Source: an uncultured Acidobacteriota bacterium | GTDB lineage: Bacteria; Acidobacteriota; Blastocatellia; RBC074 | Length of the DNA: 5,631 nucleotides | Assembly (NCBI GenBank): GCA_937967285.1 | Contig: CALBSU010000054.1 | Span: 1 to 5,631, forward strand | Reading direction: 5' to 3' | Part shown: piece by piece, positions 1-5,631 of the stretch | Layout of the letters: each line of letters opens with the position of its first letter | Position numbering within the stretch: position 1 is the stretch's first letter | The notes under the pieces: model-generated | Seen by the model: only the letters and a program-made list of their open reading frames with translations | What the model was told of the DNA's origin: nothing | Databases searched by the model: none | Made by a program: the position numbers and the translations under genes

Positions 1-55
1 CAACATGATCGCCGACTACGGCAACGGCAGCGTCTCCCTCAAGGCCGCCAGCCTG
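1..55 (+). repeat. Direct repeat A, copy 1: end of beta-sandwich module
   Basis: This is an exact 55-base match to 1183-1237, in the same reading frame. It encodes the last strands of the module (MIADYGNGSVSLKAASL). The window cuts the repeat, so the match very likely continues upstream and the large gene carries at least two copies of the whole module. After position 55 the copies diverge into different linkers. Confidence 0.95.
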
Positions 56-3000
56 CAGCAGATGACGGGCAACCAGCCCCCGGTGCTCGCACCCCTGTCG
101 AACCAGACCGTCACCGTAGGCCAGACGCTGAGTCTGCCGGTCACGGCCACGGACACCGACGGGCCGGCCCCGCTGATGCTGAGCCAGACCAACACCCTGC
201 CCGGCAACCCCGCCATCCTGACCGACAATGCCAACGGGACCGGGACGCTGGACTGGACACCGGCCCCCGGCGATACCGCGGGCAGCCCCTACTCCATCAC
301 CGTCACCGCCACCGACGGCCTCGGCGCCTTCAGCCAGAAGACCCTGAGCGTCACCGTAGTGCCGATCAATCAGCCACCGACGCTGAACCCGATCGCAGAC
401 CAGATCATTACCGAGGGCCAGTCGCTCATACTGCCGGTTTCGGCCACGGACACCGACGGGCCGGCCCCGCTGGTGCTGAGCCAGACCAACACCCTGCCCG
501 GCAACCCCGCCATCCTGACCGACAATGCCAACGGGACCGGGACGCTGAACTGGACACCGGCCCCCGGCGACGCCGCGGGCAGCCCCTATTCCATCACCGT
601 CACCGCCACCGACGGCCTCGGCGCCTTCAGCCAGAGAACCCTGAGCGTCGCCGTAGTGCCGCAGGGCGGTGGCAGCACCCCCAGTCTCTCGGGATCGATG
701 ACACTCTCTCCCACCAGCATCGATCTGACTGCCGAGGGGACGGCGGACTGGGCCTACTGGGGCCTGAGCAGTCCCACGAGCTTCGATCACAAGGCGGCGG
801 TCACCCCGCAGATCAGCAACGTCACCCCGATCGGCACCGGGCTCTCGCAATTCGTCGGCAACCCCGCCATCTGGCCCGCCCATAACTGGAGTGACGGCAC
901 CCCCACGGCCAGCGCCGCCGGCGCCGTCACCGGACTCTATTTCCGCGGCCTCAATAACGGCTATCAGTTCACCGTCCCGGCGGACACCACGACCCGCACC
1001 CTGCGCGTCTATCTCGGCAGCTACAAGTCCCAGGGCCGCGTCGTGGCCACCCTCAGCGACGGCAGCGCCCCCCAGGTCACCATTGATACCGCCAACGCCA
1101 CCGACCCCGGCTTCGCCTATCCCAGGCTGCTCACCCTGACCTACAGCGCCGCCTCCGCCGGACAGACCCTGACCGTCCGCTGCAACATGATCGCCGACTA
1201 CGGCAACGGCAGCGTCTCCCTCAAGGCCGCCAGCCTGACCGGAGGCGGCACGGGAGGCCCATCAGGCCTGCCCTTCGCCGACGATTTCAGTGGCGGCATG
1301 GGCAACTGGGCGGTCGTGGACGACAGCGGCAAGGCATCCTCATGGTCCGTCGTCGGCGGCGCCCTGCAGGAACTCATCCGCGTCGAGAACGGCCCCAATA
1401 AACTGGTCCAAAGCTACCATCGCGGCACCTACGCCTATTACACCGCCGGCGCAGCGCTGACTGACTATCGCTTCAGCGCCAACGCCGTCTACCTCGGCAC
1501 GGGCCTGGCGGACGATATCGGCGTCATGTTCCGATACGTGGACAGCAACAATTACTATCGGTTGTCACTGAACTCCCGATTCGGCTACACCCGACTGGAG
1601 AAACGGGTTGGCGGCAACTTCACGACGCTGGCCGTGAACGCGCGCGGCTACAGCCCGGGCGAACTGTTGCATTTCACGGTCGACCTGGACGGCAGCAAGA
1701 TTCAGGTGCGGCTCAACGGTCAAGCCCTTTTCGCCGTCGATGACTCAAGCCTCGGCAGCGGCACCGTCGCGCTGTATACACAGGATATGGCCTCCTTTGA
1801 TGACGTACTGATCGATACACTGCCCACCACGCCCTCGATCACCCTCTCCAGACCCGTGGCCGCCACGGTACAAACAGGCGACAACCTGGCCGTATCCGCC
1901 ATCGCCGCCAATGTCCCCGCGGGCGGCGGCGTGGAGTTCCTTCTCGATGGCTCGACCTCCCTGTTCGATTCGACCTATCCGTACAGTGCCGTATTCAATT
2001 CCGTGGTGAGTGGCGACCACATCGTCGAGGCGATATTGCGCAATGCCTCGAACGTGGAACTCGCCCGCGACACCAACACCTATGTGGGCACCCACGGCAA
2101 ATACGCCATCGGCGTAGGCGACAGCATCACCAACGGCGAGGGCGACAATTACCTCAGTGACGGACAGACGAACCGGATCCTGGGTTTTCAGGGTTACGAG
2201 GCAAACCTGAGCGCCGCGCTGGAATCCTCACTTGGAATCCCCGTCCTCGTCTATAACGAAGGGATCGGAGGCGACGAATCGGTAGATGCGGCATTCTCGC
2301 GCATCGGCTCGATCCTGGAGCGCCACCCCGGCAGCAACCAGGCATTGGTGCTCCTGGGCACCAACGATTCCCTGCACAGCATACCCAGCGGCAGCGGATG
2401 CTCGGGCGCGGCCTGTAACGGAACATACAAGGGCAACATGCAGTCGCTGATTAATACGCTGACCGGCGCCGGCATCACCGTATACACGGCTTACGTGCCG
2501 CCTGTCTTCGGATTGACTACGCCATTCGCAAATCCCGCGACCGCCGCCGTCAACACGACGTTCGTACAGGCCTATAACAACATCATCACCAACGAGTTGA
2601 CCAACAGGCAACTCGGGCCAAACCTGTATTCCTACTTCCTGGGCGGCGGACAAAACCGTTTCAGCCTGATGTCAGACATCCTGCATCCCAATGCGCTCGG
2701 GCATGTCGCGATAGCCGCTCTCTGGCACAATGCGCTCAATCCCGGCGCTCCCGTGGCGCTGCCCTTCGTTCTGGACAGCCTGACCCCATCCACGGCATCC
2801 CCCTTCCTCAAGCAGAATCTGCTGGAGACAGGCGATGTGTATTACATCGATACCGGATACAAGCTCACCGCCATTCCGCCCGCGCTAATCAACGGCCGCT
2901 GGATCATGACGGCAAACGGCAGCGTCAATAACAGCTCCTCCAGCTATATCAACTTCAACGTCGATCGCCCGGTTACCGTTTATATCGCTTATGATGCCGG

Positions 3001-3196
3001 GGCCAGTACATTGCCGACATGGATGAGTTCTTTCAGCAGCACGGGATTGAGCATCGGAACCACGGACCCGCTCTCTCCGACACTGAACCTCTATAGCAAG
3101 ACCTATGGAGCCGGCTCCGTCAGCCTGGGCGGGAATCTGGCCACTGGCGCCAGTGGCGCCGATTCGGCCTATTCCGTGATCGTCGTTCCCAATTAA
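2..3196 (+). CDS. Secreted modular SGNH/GDSL hydrolase-like protein, 5' partial
   Basis: Probable extracellular esterase or deacetylase acting on a polysaccharide; the substrate is unknown. The frame is open to the window edge, and the ATG at 5 lies inside a repeated module (its text recurs at 1189), so it is not the true start. Residues are numbered from that ATG. Domains: end of a beta-sandwich module (1-17); two cadherin/He_PIG-like repeats starting NQPP (23-121, 122-219); full beta-sandwich module with DWAYWGL and FTVPADTTTRTL (about 228-411); LamG/DUF1080-like jelly roll starting LPFADDFSGG (422-607); Ig-like domain with VEFLLDG (about 610-694); SGNH hydrolase (about 699-912); beta-rich C-terminal domain with LYSKTYGAGSVSLGGN (about 930-1063). 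All SGNH blocks are present: GDSIT (Ser707), IGGD (Gly756), GTND (Asn787) and DILHPN (Asp891, His894). Cys799 and Cys804 could form a disulfide. There is no LPXTG, PEP-CTERM or other C-terminal anchor. The SGNH call is firm; the ligands of the accessory modules are inferred. Confidence 0.9.
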   Translation, partial: NMIADYGNGSVSLKAASLQQMTGNQPPVLAPLSNQTVTVGQTLSLPVTATDTDGPAPLMLSQTNTLPGNPAILTDNANGTGTLDWTPAPGDTAGSPYSITVTATDGLGAFSQKTLSVTVVPINQPPTLNPIADQIITEGQSLILPVSATDTDGPAPLVLSQTNTLPGNPAILTDNANGTGTLNWTPAPGDAAGSPYSITVTATDGLGAFSQRTLSVAVVPQGGGSTPSLSGSMTLSPTSIDLTAEGTADWAYWGLSSPTSFDHKAAVTPQISNVTPIGTGLSQFVGNPAIWPAHNWSDGTPTASAAGAVTGLYFRGLNNGYQFTVPADTTTRTLRVYLGSYKSQGRVVATLSDGSAPQVTIDTANATDPGFAYPRLLTLTYSAASAGQTLTVRCNMIADYGNGSVSLKAASLTGGGTGGPSGLPFADDFSGGMGNWAVVDDSGKASSWSVVGGALQELIRVENGPNKLVQSYHRGTYAYYTAGAALTDYRFSANAVYLGTGLADDIGVMFRYVDSNNYYRLSLNSRFGYTRLEKRVGGNFTTLAVNARGYSPGELLHFTVDLDGSKIQVRLNGQALFAVDDSSLGSGTVALYTQDMASFDDVLIDTLPTTPSITLSRPVAATVQTGDNLAVSAIAANVPAGGGVEFLLDGSTSLFDSTYPYSAVFNSVVSGDHIVEAILRNASNVELARDTNTYVGTHGKYAIGVGDSITNGEGDNYLSDGQTNRILGFQGYEANLSAALESSLGIPVLVYNEGIGGDESVDAAFSRIGSILERHPGSNQALVLLGTNDSLHSIPSGSGCSGAACNGTYKGNMQSLINTLTGAGITVYTAYVPPVFGLTTPFANPATAAVNTTFVQAYNNIITNELTNRQLGPNLYSYFLGGGQNRFSLMSDILHPNALGHVAIAALWHNALNPGAPVALPFVLDSLTPSTASPFLKQNLLETGDVYYIDTGYKLTAIPPALINGRWIMTANGSVNNSSSSYINFNVDRPVTVYIAYDAGASTLPTWMSSFSSTGLSIGTTDPLSPTLNLYSKTYGAGSVSLGGNLATGASGADSAYSVIVVPN
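144..364 (+). repeat. Tandem repeat B, copy 1: core of cadherin/Ig-like repeat
   Basis: This 221-base block matches 441-661 with 8 mismatches (about 96% identity) at a period of 297 bases, or 99 codons. It encodes the DTDGPAPL to LSVTVVP part of the first cadherin-like repeat. The 73 bases just before it (71-143) match their counterpart at only 47 of 73 positions, so the high identity starts abruptly inside the domain. Confidence 0.95.
441..661 (+). repeat. Tandem repeat B, copy 2: core of cadherin/Ig-like repeat
   Basis: Second copy of the 221-base block. Of the differences from copy 1, five change an amino acid (M/V, D/N, T/A, K/R, T/A) and two codons differ silently. After 661 the sequence leaves the repeat pattern and runs into a QGGGSTP linker and the beta-sandwich module. 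Confidence 0.95.
1183..1237 (+). repeat. Direct repeat A, copy 2: end of beta-sandwich module
   Basis: Identical to 1-55 at an offset of 1182 bases. Here it closes the complete module at residues 228-411 and is followed by a Gly/Thr/Pro linker (TGGGTGGPSG) leading into the LamG-like domain. In copy 1 the same sequence is followed by QQMTG and the cadherin-like repeats. Confidence 0.95.
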
Positions 3197-3200
3197 CGAT

Positions 3201-3207
3201 GAAGGGA
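3201..3207 (+). promoter_or_regulatory. Ribosome binding site for the small exported protein gene
   Basis: GAAGGGA lies 8 bases before the ATG at 3216, which is good spacing. It lies only 2 bases before the in-frame TTG at 3210. The site therefore decides for the ATG. It sits within the 19-base gap after the stop of the large gene. Confidence 0.75.
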
Positions 3208-3215
3208 CATTGTTC

Positions 3216-3653
3216 ATGAAACCCGTCAAACTGATTCTGACCGTATTGATATTTCTGCTTTCGACCGGGCTGGTAACGGCGGAGGTCAATTACGTTCCGC
3301 CCGAGGTGCGAGCCGTACTAGCACGGTACTTTGATGCGCTGTCCCAGGGCGACACCCGGACATTAAAGTCACTCATGGGGCCGGGCCTGCTCGAAAGGAG
3401 GATACGTCTGCTGGACAATCCGACATACCCCGGCTACCTGGCAGAGACCTTTGGCCAGGCGCGGTTCAACATTGTGGGATATTCCGAAACCGAAGAGGGA
3501 CTGGTCGTCGATGTCTCGATCCTGCTGCCCGGGGGAAACAATGACGACAGACTCGAAAAACGCCTCATACTGATCGATGAGAGTCGAGGCGGAGATTCGT
3601 CACGCCTGCTTATCGAGGACGAGCGTACCCCTGAACCGGCCGGCGACCGTTGA
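3216..3653 (+). CDS. Small exported protein, likely NTF2/SnoaL-like fold, function unknown
   Basis: The gene encodes 145 residues from ATG 3216, chosen over the in-frame TTG at 3210 because of ribosome-binding-site spacing. The N-terminus is a classical Sec signal peptide: Lys2 and Lys5, a hydrophobic core (LILTVLIFLLSTGL), and a VTA motif ending at residue 22 with likely cleavage before Glu23. The mature part, about 123 residues, opens with a helix containing YFDALSQGDTRTLKSLM. It continues with beta-strand-like segments (RFNIVGYS, LVVDVSILL, KRLILID, SRLLIED) and a short charged tail. A helix with a YFDAL-type motif followed by strands is typical of NTF2/SnoaL-like proteins, but I see no catalytic or ligand residues I can name. 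There are no cysteines, so it is not a lipoprotein. It follows the large secreted gene after 19 bases and is probably in the same operon, so it may act in the same extracytoplasmic process. Confidence 0.85.
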   Translation: MKPVKLILTVLIFLLSTGLVTAEVNYVPPEVRAVLARYFDALSQGDTRTLKSLMGPGLLERRIRLLDNPTYPGYLAETFGQARFNIVGYSETEEGLVVDVSILLPGGNNDDRLEKRLILIDESRGGDSSRLLIEDERTPEPAGDR

Positions 3654-3781
3654 GACTTTGAGAGATGAAAAACCCTAATCGCCCCTCTGCCCAAAGTCGC
3701 TATTTTACTGGTCGGGGTGTATTCCAACTTTTCCTTATCCCCTCCAGCACCGCCATTTCCATCATTCTTAATAATGTTTAA

Positions 3782-3810
3782 TTGATTCCATTAGTTAAAT
3801 CATCTAGAGT
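3782..3810 (+). promoter_or_regulatory. Possible sigma-70 type promoter with inverted repeat
   Basis: TTGATT at 3782-3787 and TAGAGT at 3805-3810 each match the consensus -35 and -10 boxes at 4 of 6 positions, with an ideal 17-base spacer. The inverted repeat TGATT-N10-AATCA (3783-3802) overlaps the -35 box and could be an operator half-site pair. Transcription would start near 3817, leaving a very short leader before the ribosome binding site at 3823. The AT-rich setting makes chance matches likely. Confidence 0.3.
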
Positions 3811-3822
3811 ACGAACAGGAAG

Positions 3823-3852
3823 AGGGGGAAGCACTAAATGAGCGAAAGTTAA
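3823..3852 (+). promoter_or_regulatory. Strong ribosome binding site plus four-codon ORF before the methyltransferase gene
   Basis: AGGGGGAA (3823-3830) is the best Shine-Dalgarno sequence in the gap and lies 7 bases before the ATG at 3838. That ATG opens a reading frame of only four codons (MSES) ending at TAA 3850-3852, one base before the GTG at 3854. Two readings fit: a tiny leader that couples translation to the next gene, or the original start codon of that gene, cut off by one extra base. With one base fewer, the protein would begin MSESKVIDINKLS. Confidence 0.5.
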
Positions 3853-3853
3853 A

Positions 3854-5299
3854 GTGATTGATATCAATAAGCTTTCCATAGATCCCCCTGCTGCATACCC
3901 GCCGCCCGGAAATGCAGTCATTCTCGATGCCACGGCCGACTTTAGCCGGCATCGAGATTTGAATTCCCTCTACGAACTGCTCCGTTGTCCTTTTTGCCGG
4001 GGCCCCCTGTCCACGGTTTCCATGGAAAAAGAGGCGAGACGCGATTACGGCGTGCTGGCATGTCATTGCGGCCAGTATCCGGTCGTGGGCGGGATCCCCG
4101 TCATCAGGAAGGGCGTGGTCGGCTCCCTCGGCGAGAGCGTCGATAAGGTCGTGGAGCTGGTCAGGGCCGGAGACTTCCGTGATGCATTGTTAACCCTGTC
4201 CCGACCGCCGATCGATTCCCTCATCCGTACCCGGAGCGCCGCCACGCGCCGGCGCCCGCCAGGATCGCGTCTGCTCCACAGATTGAACCTCAGGAACAAG
4301 GCGCGGAAATGGGACGAAACGGCGGATCACCTGCTGCGCCTGGATCCCCGGGAAATCTCCGCCGCGCAGCTTATCGAACTTTATGTCAGCAAGCAGAGAA
4401 AAGACACGCTCGACTACTTCGTCTACCGCTTCGGGCAGCCGCGCCATCTGATTTCATTGTCACTCGCCACCATCATCCCCGGCTCCGACAGACCGGTACT
4501 CGATCTGGGATGCGGTTTCGGCCACTTGACCCGGGGTATCCAGCAGATTACTGACCGACCCGTCGTCGGCGTGGACAACTGTTTTTATTCAATGTACGCC
4601 GCCAGCCTCAAGATCGCGCCTGATGCGTTCTACGTCTGCTGCGACGCCAACATCGCGCTGCCATTCGCGGATGATGCCTTTTCGGCGACCACCTGCACCA
4701 ACAGCTTCCATTTCATCGCCAACAAGCTGAACTGCATTCGCGATCTCGAGCGCGTGACACATGACGACGGCCCGATCATCCTGACCTCTCTTCGACACAG
4801 CCGGGTCAAGGCCGCCACCAGGAATATCGCGCTCCCGATCAAGGGATACCGGGATCTGATGGGCAATCTGCCGCACCGGATTCTCTCTGACGCCCATATC
4901 CTGGAACGCTATCTCGCCAAGCGAGGCCCCGATCTGTCCCAACAGATCCCCAAGAATCTGCTGTCGAACGAGCCGTTCGTGTCGGTGGTCGCTTCGAGGA
5001 ATACGGACATCTTCCGATGTTACGGCGCCCTCGAAGAGCATTGTCACGCCAGGCCCAATCTTCGCCTGAACCCGCTGTATAAGCTCGAGGTGCTGGAAGA
5101 TAACCGCATCCGGCTCGTCCGAACCTTCCCGAGTAAATTCTTCCTGGACGAAAACCGTGAATGTGAATCCTACCTGCCTGAAGAGCTTGTGTTCGAGACC
5201 GGGGTCCTCGATGCGCTGAAGGAAGGGATCCGTAACCGGGAAATCGATCAACTGATCGACCAGGTCGTGGTACTCGATATGCCGGAGAATTATTTGTAG
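3854..5299 (+). CDS. SAM-dependent methyltransferase with N-terminal Trm112-like zinc segment
   Basis: Predicted cytoplasmic class I methyltransferase of 481 residues; the acceptor is unknown. Residues 43-84 form a Trm112-like segment: CPFC (Cys45, Cys48), CHC (Cys70, Cys72) and YPVVGGIPVI, likely one zinc site. A linker with a basic Arg/Pro-rich patch (about 125-140) leads to the Methyltransf_11-like core. The core shows motif I VLDLGCGFG (215-223), the acidic SAM-ribose residue in VGVDN (Asp241), Asp264 in CCDAN before LPFADDAFS, and TNSFHFI at the motif IV position. About 150 further residues, ending LDMPENYL, match nothing I can name. The start is uncertain: GTG 3854 is the first usable in-frame start after the stop at 3839 and has only a weak GAAAG upstream, while the strong site serves ATG 3838 one frame away. 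A start at ATG 4021 would remove the first Cys pair. The family includes RlmA-like rRNA methyltransferases and natural-product or polysaccharide methyltransferases; the context favours the latter only weakly. Confidence 0.85.
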   Translation: MIDINKLSIDPPAAYPPPGNAVILDATADFSRHRDLNSLYELLRCPFCRGPLSTVSMEKEARRDYGVLACHCGQYPVVGGIPVIRKGVVGSLGESVDKVVELVRAGDFRDALLTLSRPPIDSLIRTRSAATRRRPPGSRLLHRLNLRNKARKWDETADHLLRLDPREISAAQLIELYVSKQRKDTLDYFVYRFGQPRHLISLSLATIIPGSDRPVLDLGCGFGHLTRGIQQITDRPVVGVDNCFYSMYAASLKIAPDAFYVCCDANIALPFADDAFSATTCTNSFHFIANKLNCIRDLERVTHDDGPIILTSLRHSRVKAATRNIALPIKGYRDLMGNLPHRILSDAHILERYLAKRGPDLSQQIPKNLLSNEPFVSVVASRNTDIFRCYGALEEHCHARPNLRLNPLYKLEVLEDNRIRLVRTFPSKFFLDENRECESYLPEELVFETGVLDALKEGIRNREIDQLIDQVVVLDMPENYL

Positions 5300-5631
5300 A
5301 ATCGCGCCTGAGGCAGCCAGATACCCTCATCTCGAGGCGGGCACACACTGGGCCCTACGTCCATCCCGGTAGTATCCGCCATCCCGGCAAGGAGACGGTT
5401 TCATTCAAACTATGTCAACATTTCCGGGTACTTGCCGATAAATTGCGCAGGATACGCCCGCTGGCTCGAGCGTGCGCCGCGCCCGGAGACAGGCGCACGT
5501 TCCGGACCGCGAACCCCGGACCGGGAAGGACGCAAGCGCGACCGCTGGCATCCGTGGAAAGCAAGGTCAACGATATTCACCGATTTCAACCGCACCCGCC
5601 AATCCCTCTCCGACCTCGGCTCTTATGAACA
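5300..5631 (+). other. Region without a supportable gene; possible leader or decayed sequence
   Basis: These 332 bases follow the methyltransferase stop. Two forward frames are open over most of the stretch, one to TGA 5626 and one from 5312 to the window edge. Neither has a start codon with a suitable ribosome binding site, and the predicted proteins are rich in Arg and Pro, as GC-rich non-coding frames often are. A good Shine-Dalgarno sequence, AAGGAGA (5389-5395), is followed 16 bases later by ATG 5412, which gives only nine codons (MSTFPGTCR). A 9-base direct repeat, CCATCCCGG, occurs at 5361 and 5380. No U-tract terminator was found. Confidence 0.5.
5468..5502. other. Strong inverted repeat (hairpin) downstream of the methyltransferase gene
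   Basis: CGTGCGCC (5471-5478) and GGCGCACG (5492-5499) are perfect reverse complements around a 13-base loop. The stem extends outward by one G-U, one A-U and one G-C pair to 5468 and 5502, giving 11 pairs. No T-run follows, so it is not a standard intrinsic terminator. It could stabilise an mRNA 3' end, form part of a leader for the next gene, or be a protein-binding palindrome. Confidence 0.6.

Larger units (their letters stand above)
3654..3853 (+). other. AT-rich intergenic region upstream of the methyltransferase gene
   Basis: This 200-base gap is clearly richer in A and T than the flanking genes, most of all at 3761-3810. That suits a promoter region and suggests the methyltransferase gene can be transcribed separately from the upstream pair. 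I found no convincing rho-independent terminator for the upstream genes. A 38-codon ORF from ATG 3665 to a stop at 3781 has no good ribosome binding site and is not called. Confidence 0.6.

Noticed and set aside
71..661. The tandem repeats as a CRISPR array or mobile element
   Set aside because: The units are 297 bases long, in frame and encode cadherin-like domains. There are no short spaced repeats, terminal inverted repeats or transposase.
1745..2653. Several 80-140 codon frames on the - strand across the SGNH domain
   Set aside because: They are antisense shadows of the region encoding the full SGNH catalytic motifs, with no ribosome binding site or domain of their own.
3100..3196. A C-terminal sorting signal (LPXTG or PEP-CTERM) on the large secreted protein
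   Set aside because: The chain ends in a beta-rich domain (YSVIVVPN) with no transmembrane helix or basic tail, so an anchor cannot be supported.
3210..3215. TTG 3210 as the start of the small exported protein
   Set aside because: The Shine-Dalgarno sequence would be only 2 bases away, whereas ATG 3216 has 8-base spacing and gives a more typical signal peptide start (MKPVK).
3665..3781. A 38-codon ORF with a hydrophobic C-terminal half in the intergenic gap
   Set aside because: There is no well-spaced ribosome binding site, it overlaps the AT-rich likely promoter zone, and the length is within chance expectation.
3654..3853. A sigma-54 promoter before the methyltransferase gene, as in some exopolysaccharide loci
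   Set aside because: No GG/GC box pair with the required spacing was found in the gap.
4589..5251. A 220-codon reading frame on the - strand inside the methyltransferase gene
   Set aside because: It lies wholly antisense to a gene with clear SAM-binding motifs. Long antisense frames are common in GC-rich coding DNA, and its translation shows no recognisable domain.
5443..5628. A 61-codon frame starting at TTG near the window end
   Set aside because: There is no ribosome binding site, and the composition is rich in Arg, Pro and Ala as expected for a spurious GC-rich frame. The antisense frame at 5410-5595 is rejected for the same reason.

Overview
The window reads as a piece of a GC-rich, probably proteobacterial chromosome. 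This assignment rests on general style: long GC-rich reading frames, Shine-Dalgarno sites and a Sec signal peptide. No marker gene is present, so the lineage is tentative. Three protein genes can be supported, all on the + strand. No RNA gene, CRISPR array, insertion sequence or integrase was seen.

Positions 1-3196 hold the 3' part of a very large gene for a secreted modular protein. Its 5' end, and presumably its signal peptide, lie before the window. The visible part carries two tandem cadherin/Ig-like repeats, a beta-sandwich module of which another copy must lie upstream, and a LamG/DUF1080-like jelly-roll domain. These are followed by another Ig-like domain, a complete SGNH/GDSL hydrolase domain (catalytic Ser, Gly, Asn, Asp and His all visible) and a C-terminal beta-rich domain. 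The best reading is an extracellular carbohydrate-active esterase or deacetylase with several binding or spacer modules. Nineteen bases further on, 3216-3653 encodes a small exported protein with a likely NTF2/SnoaL-like fold. It is probably co-transcribed with the large gene.

An AT-rich gap (3654-3853) follows. It has a possible promoter and a strong ribosome binding site. That site points at a four-codon ORF, not directly at the next gene. The gene at 3854-5299 encodes a class I SAM-dependent methyltransferase with an N-terminal Trm112-like zinc-binding segment. Its start is ambiguous: one extra base near the start codon would explain the odd leader.

The last 332 bases (5300-5631) hold no gene that can be supported. 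They contain a strong hairpin at 5468-5502 and a good Shine-Dalgarno sequence followed by only a 9-codon ORF, so they are either a leader for a gene beyond the window or decayed sequence.

Taken together, a secreted esterase-like protein, a small exported protein and a zinc-ribbon methyltransferase would fit a cell-surface or exopolysaccharide locus. This is inference from three genes, and nothing here shows a shared pathway. The clearest evolutionary signal is repeat turnover inside the large gene: a sharp-edged 96%-identical tandem block and a 55-base exact repeat shared with the window's first bases.
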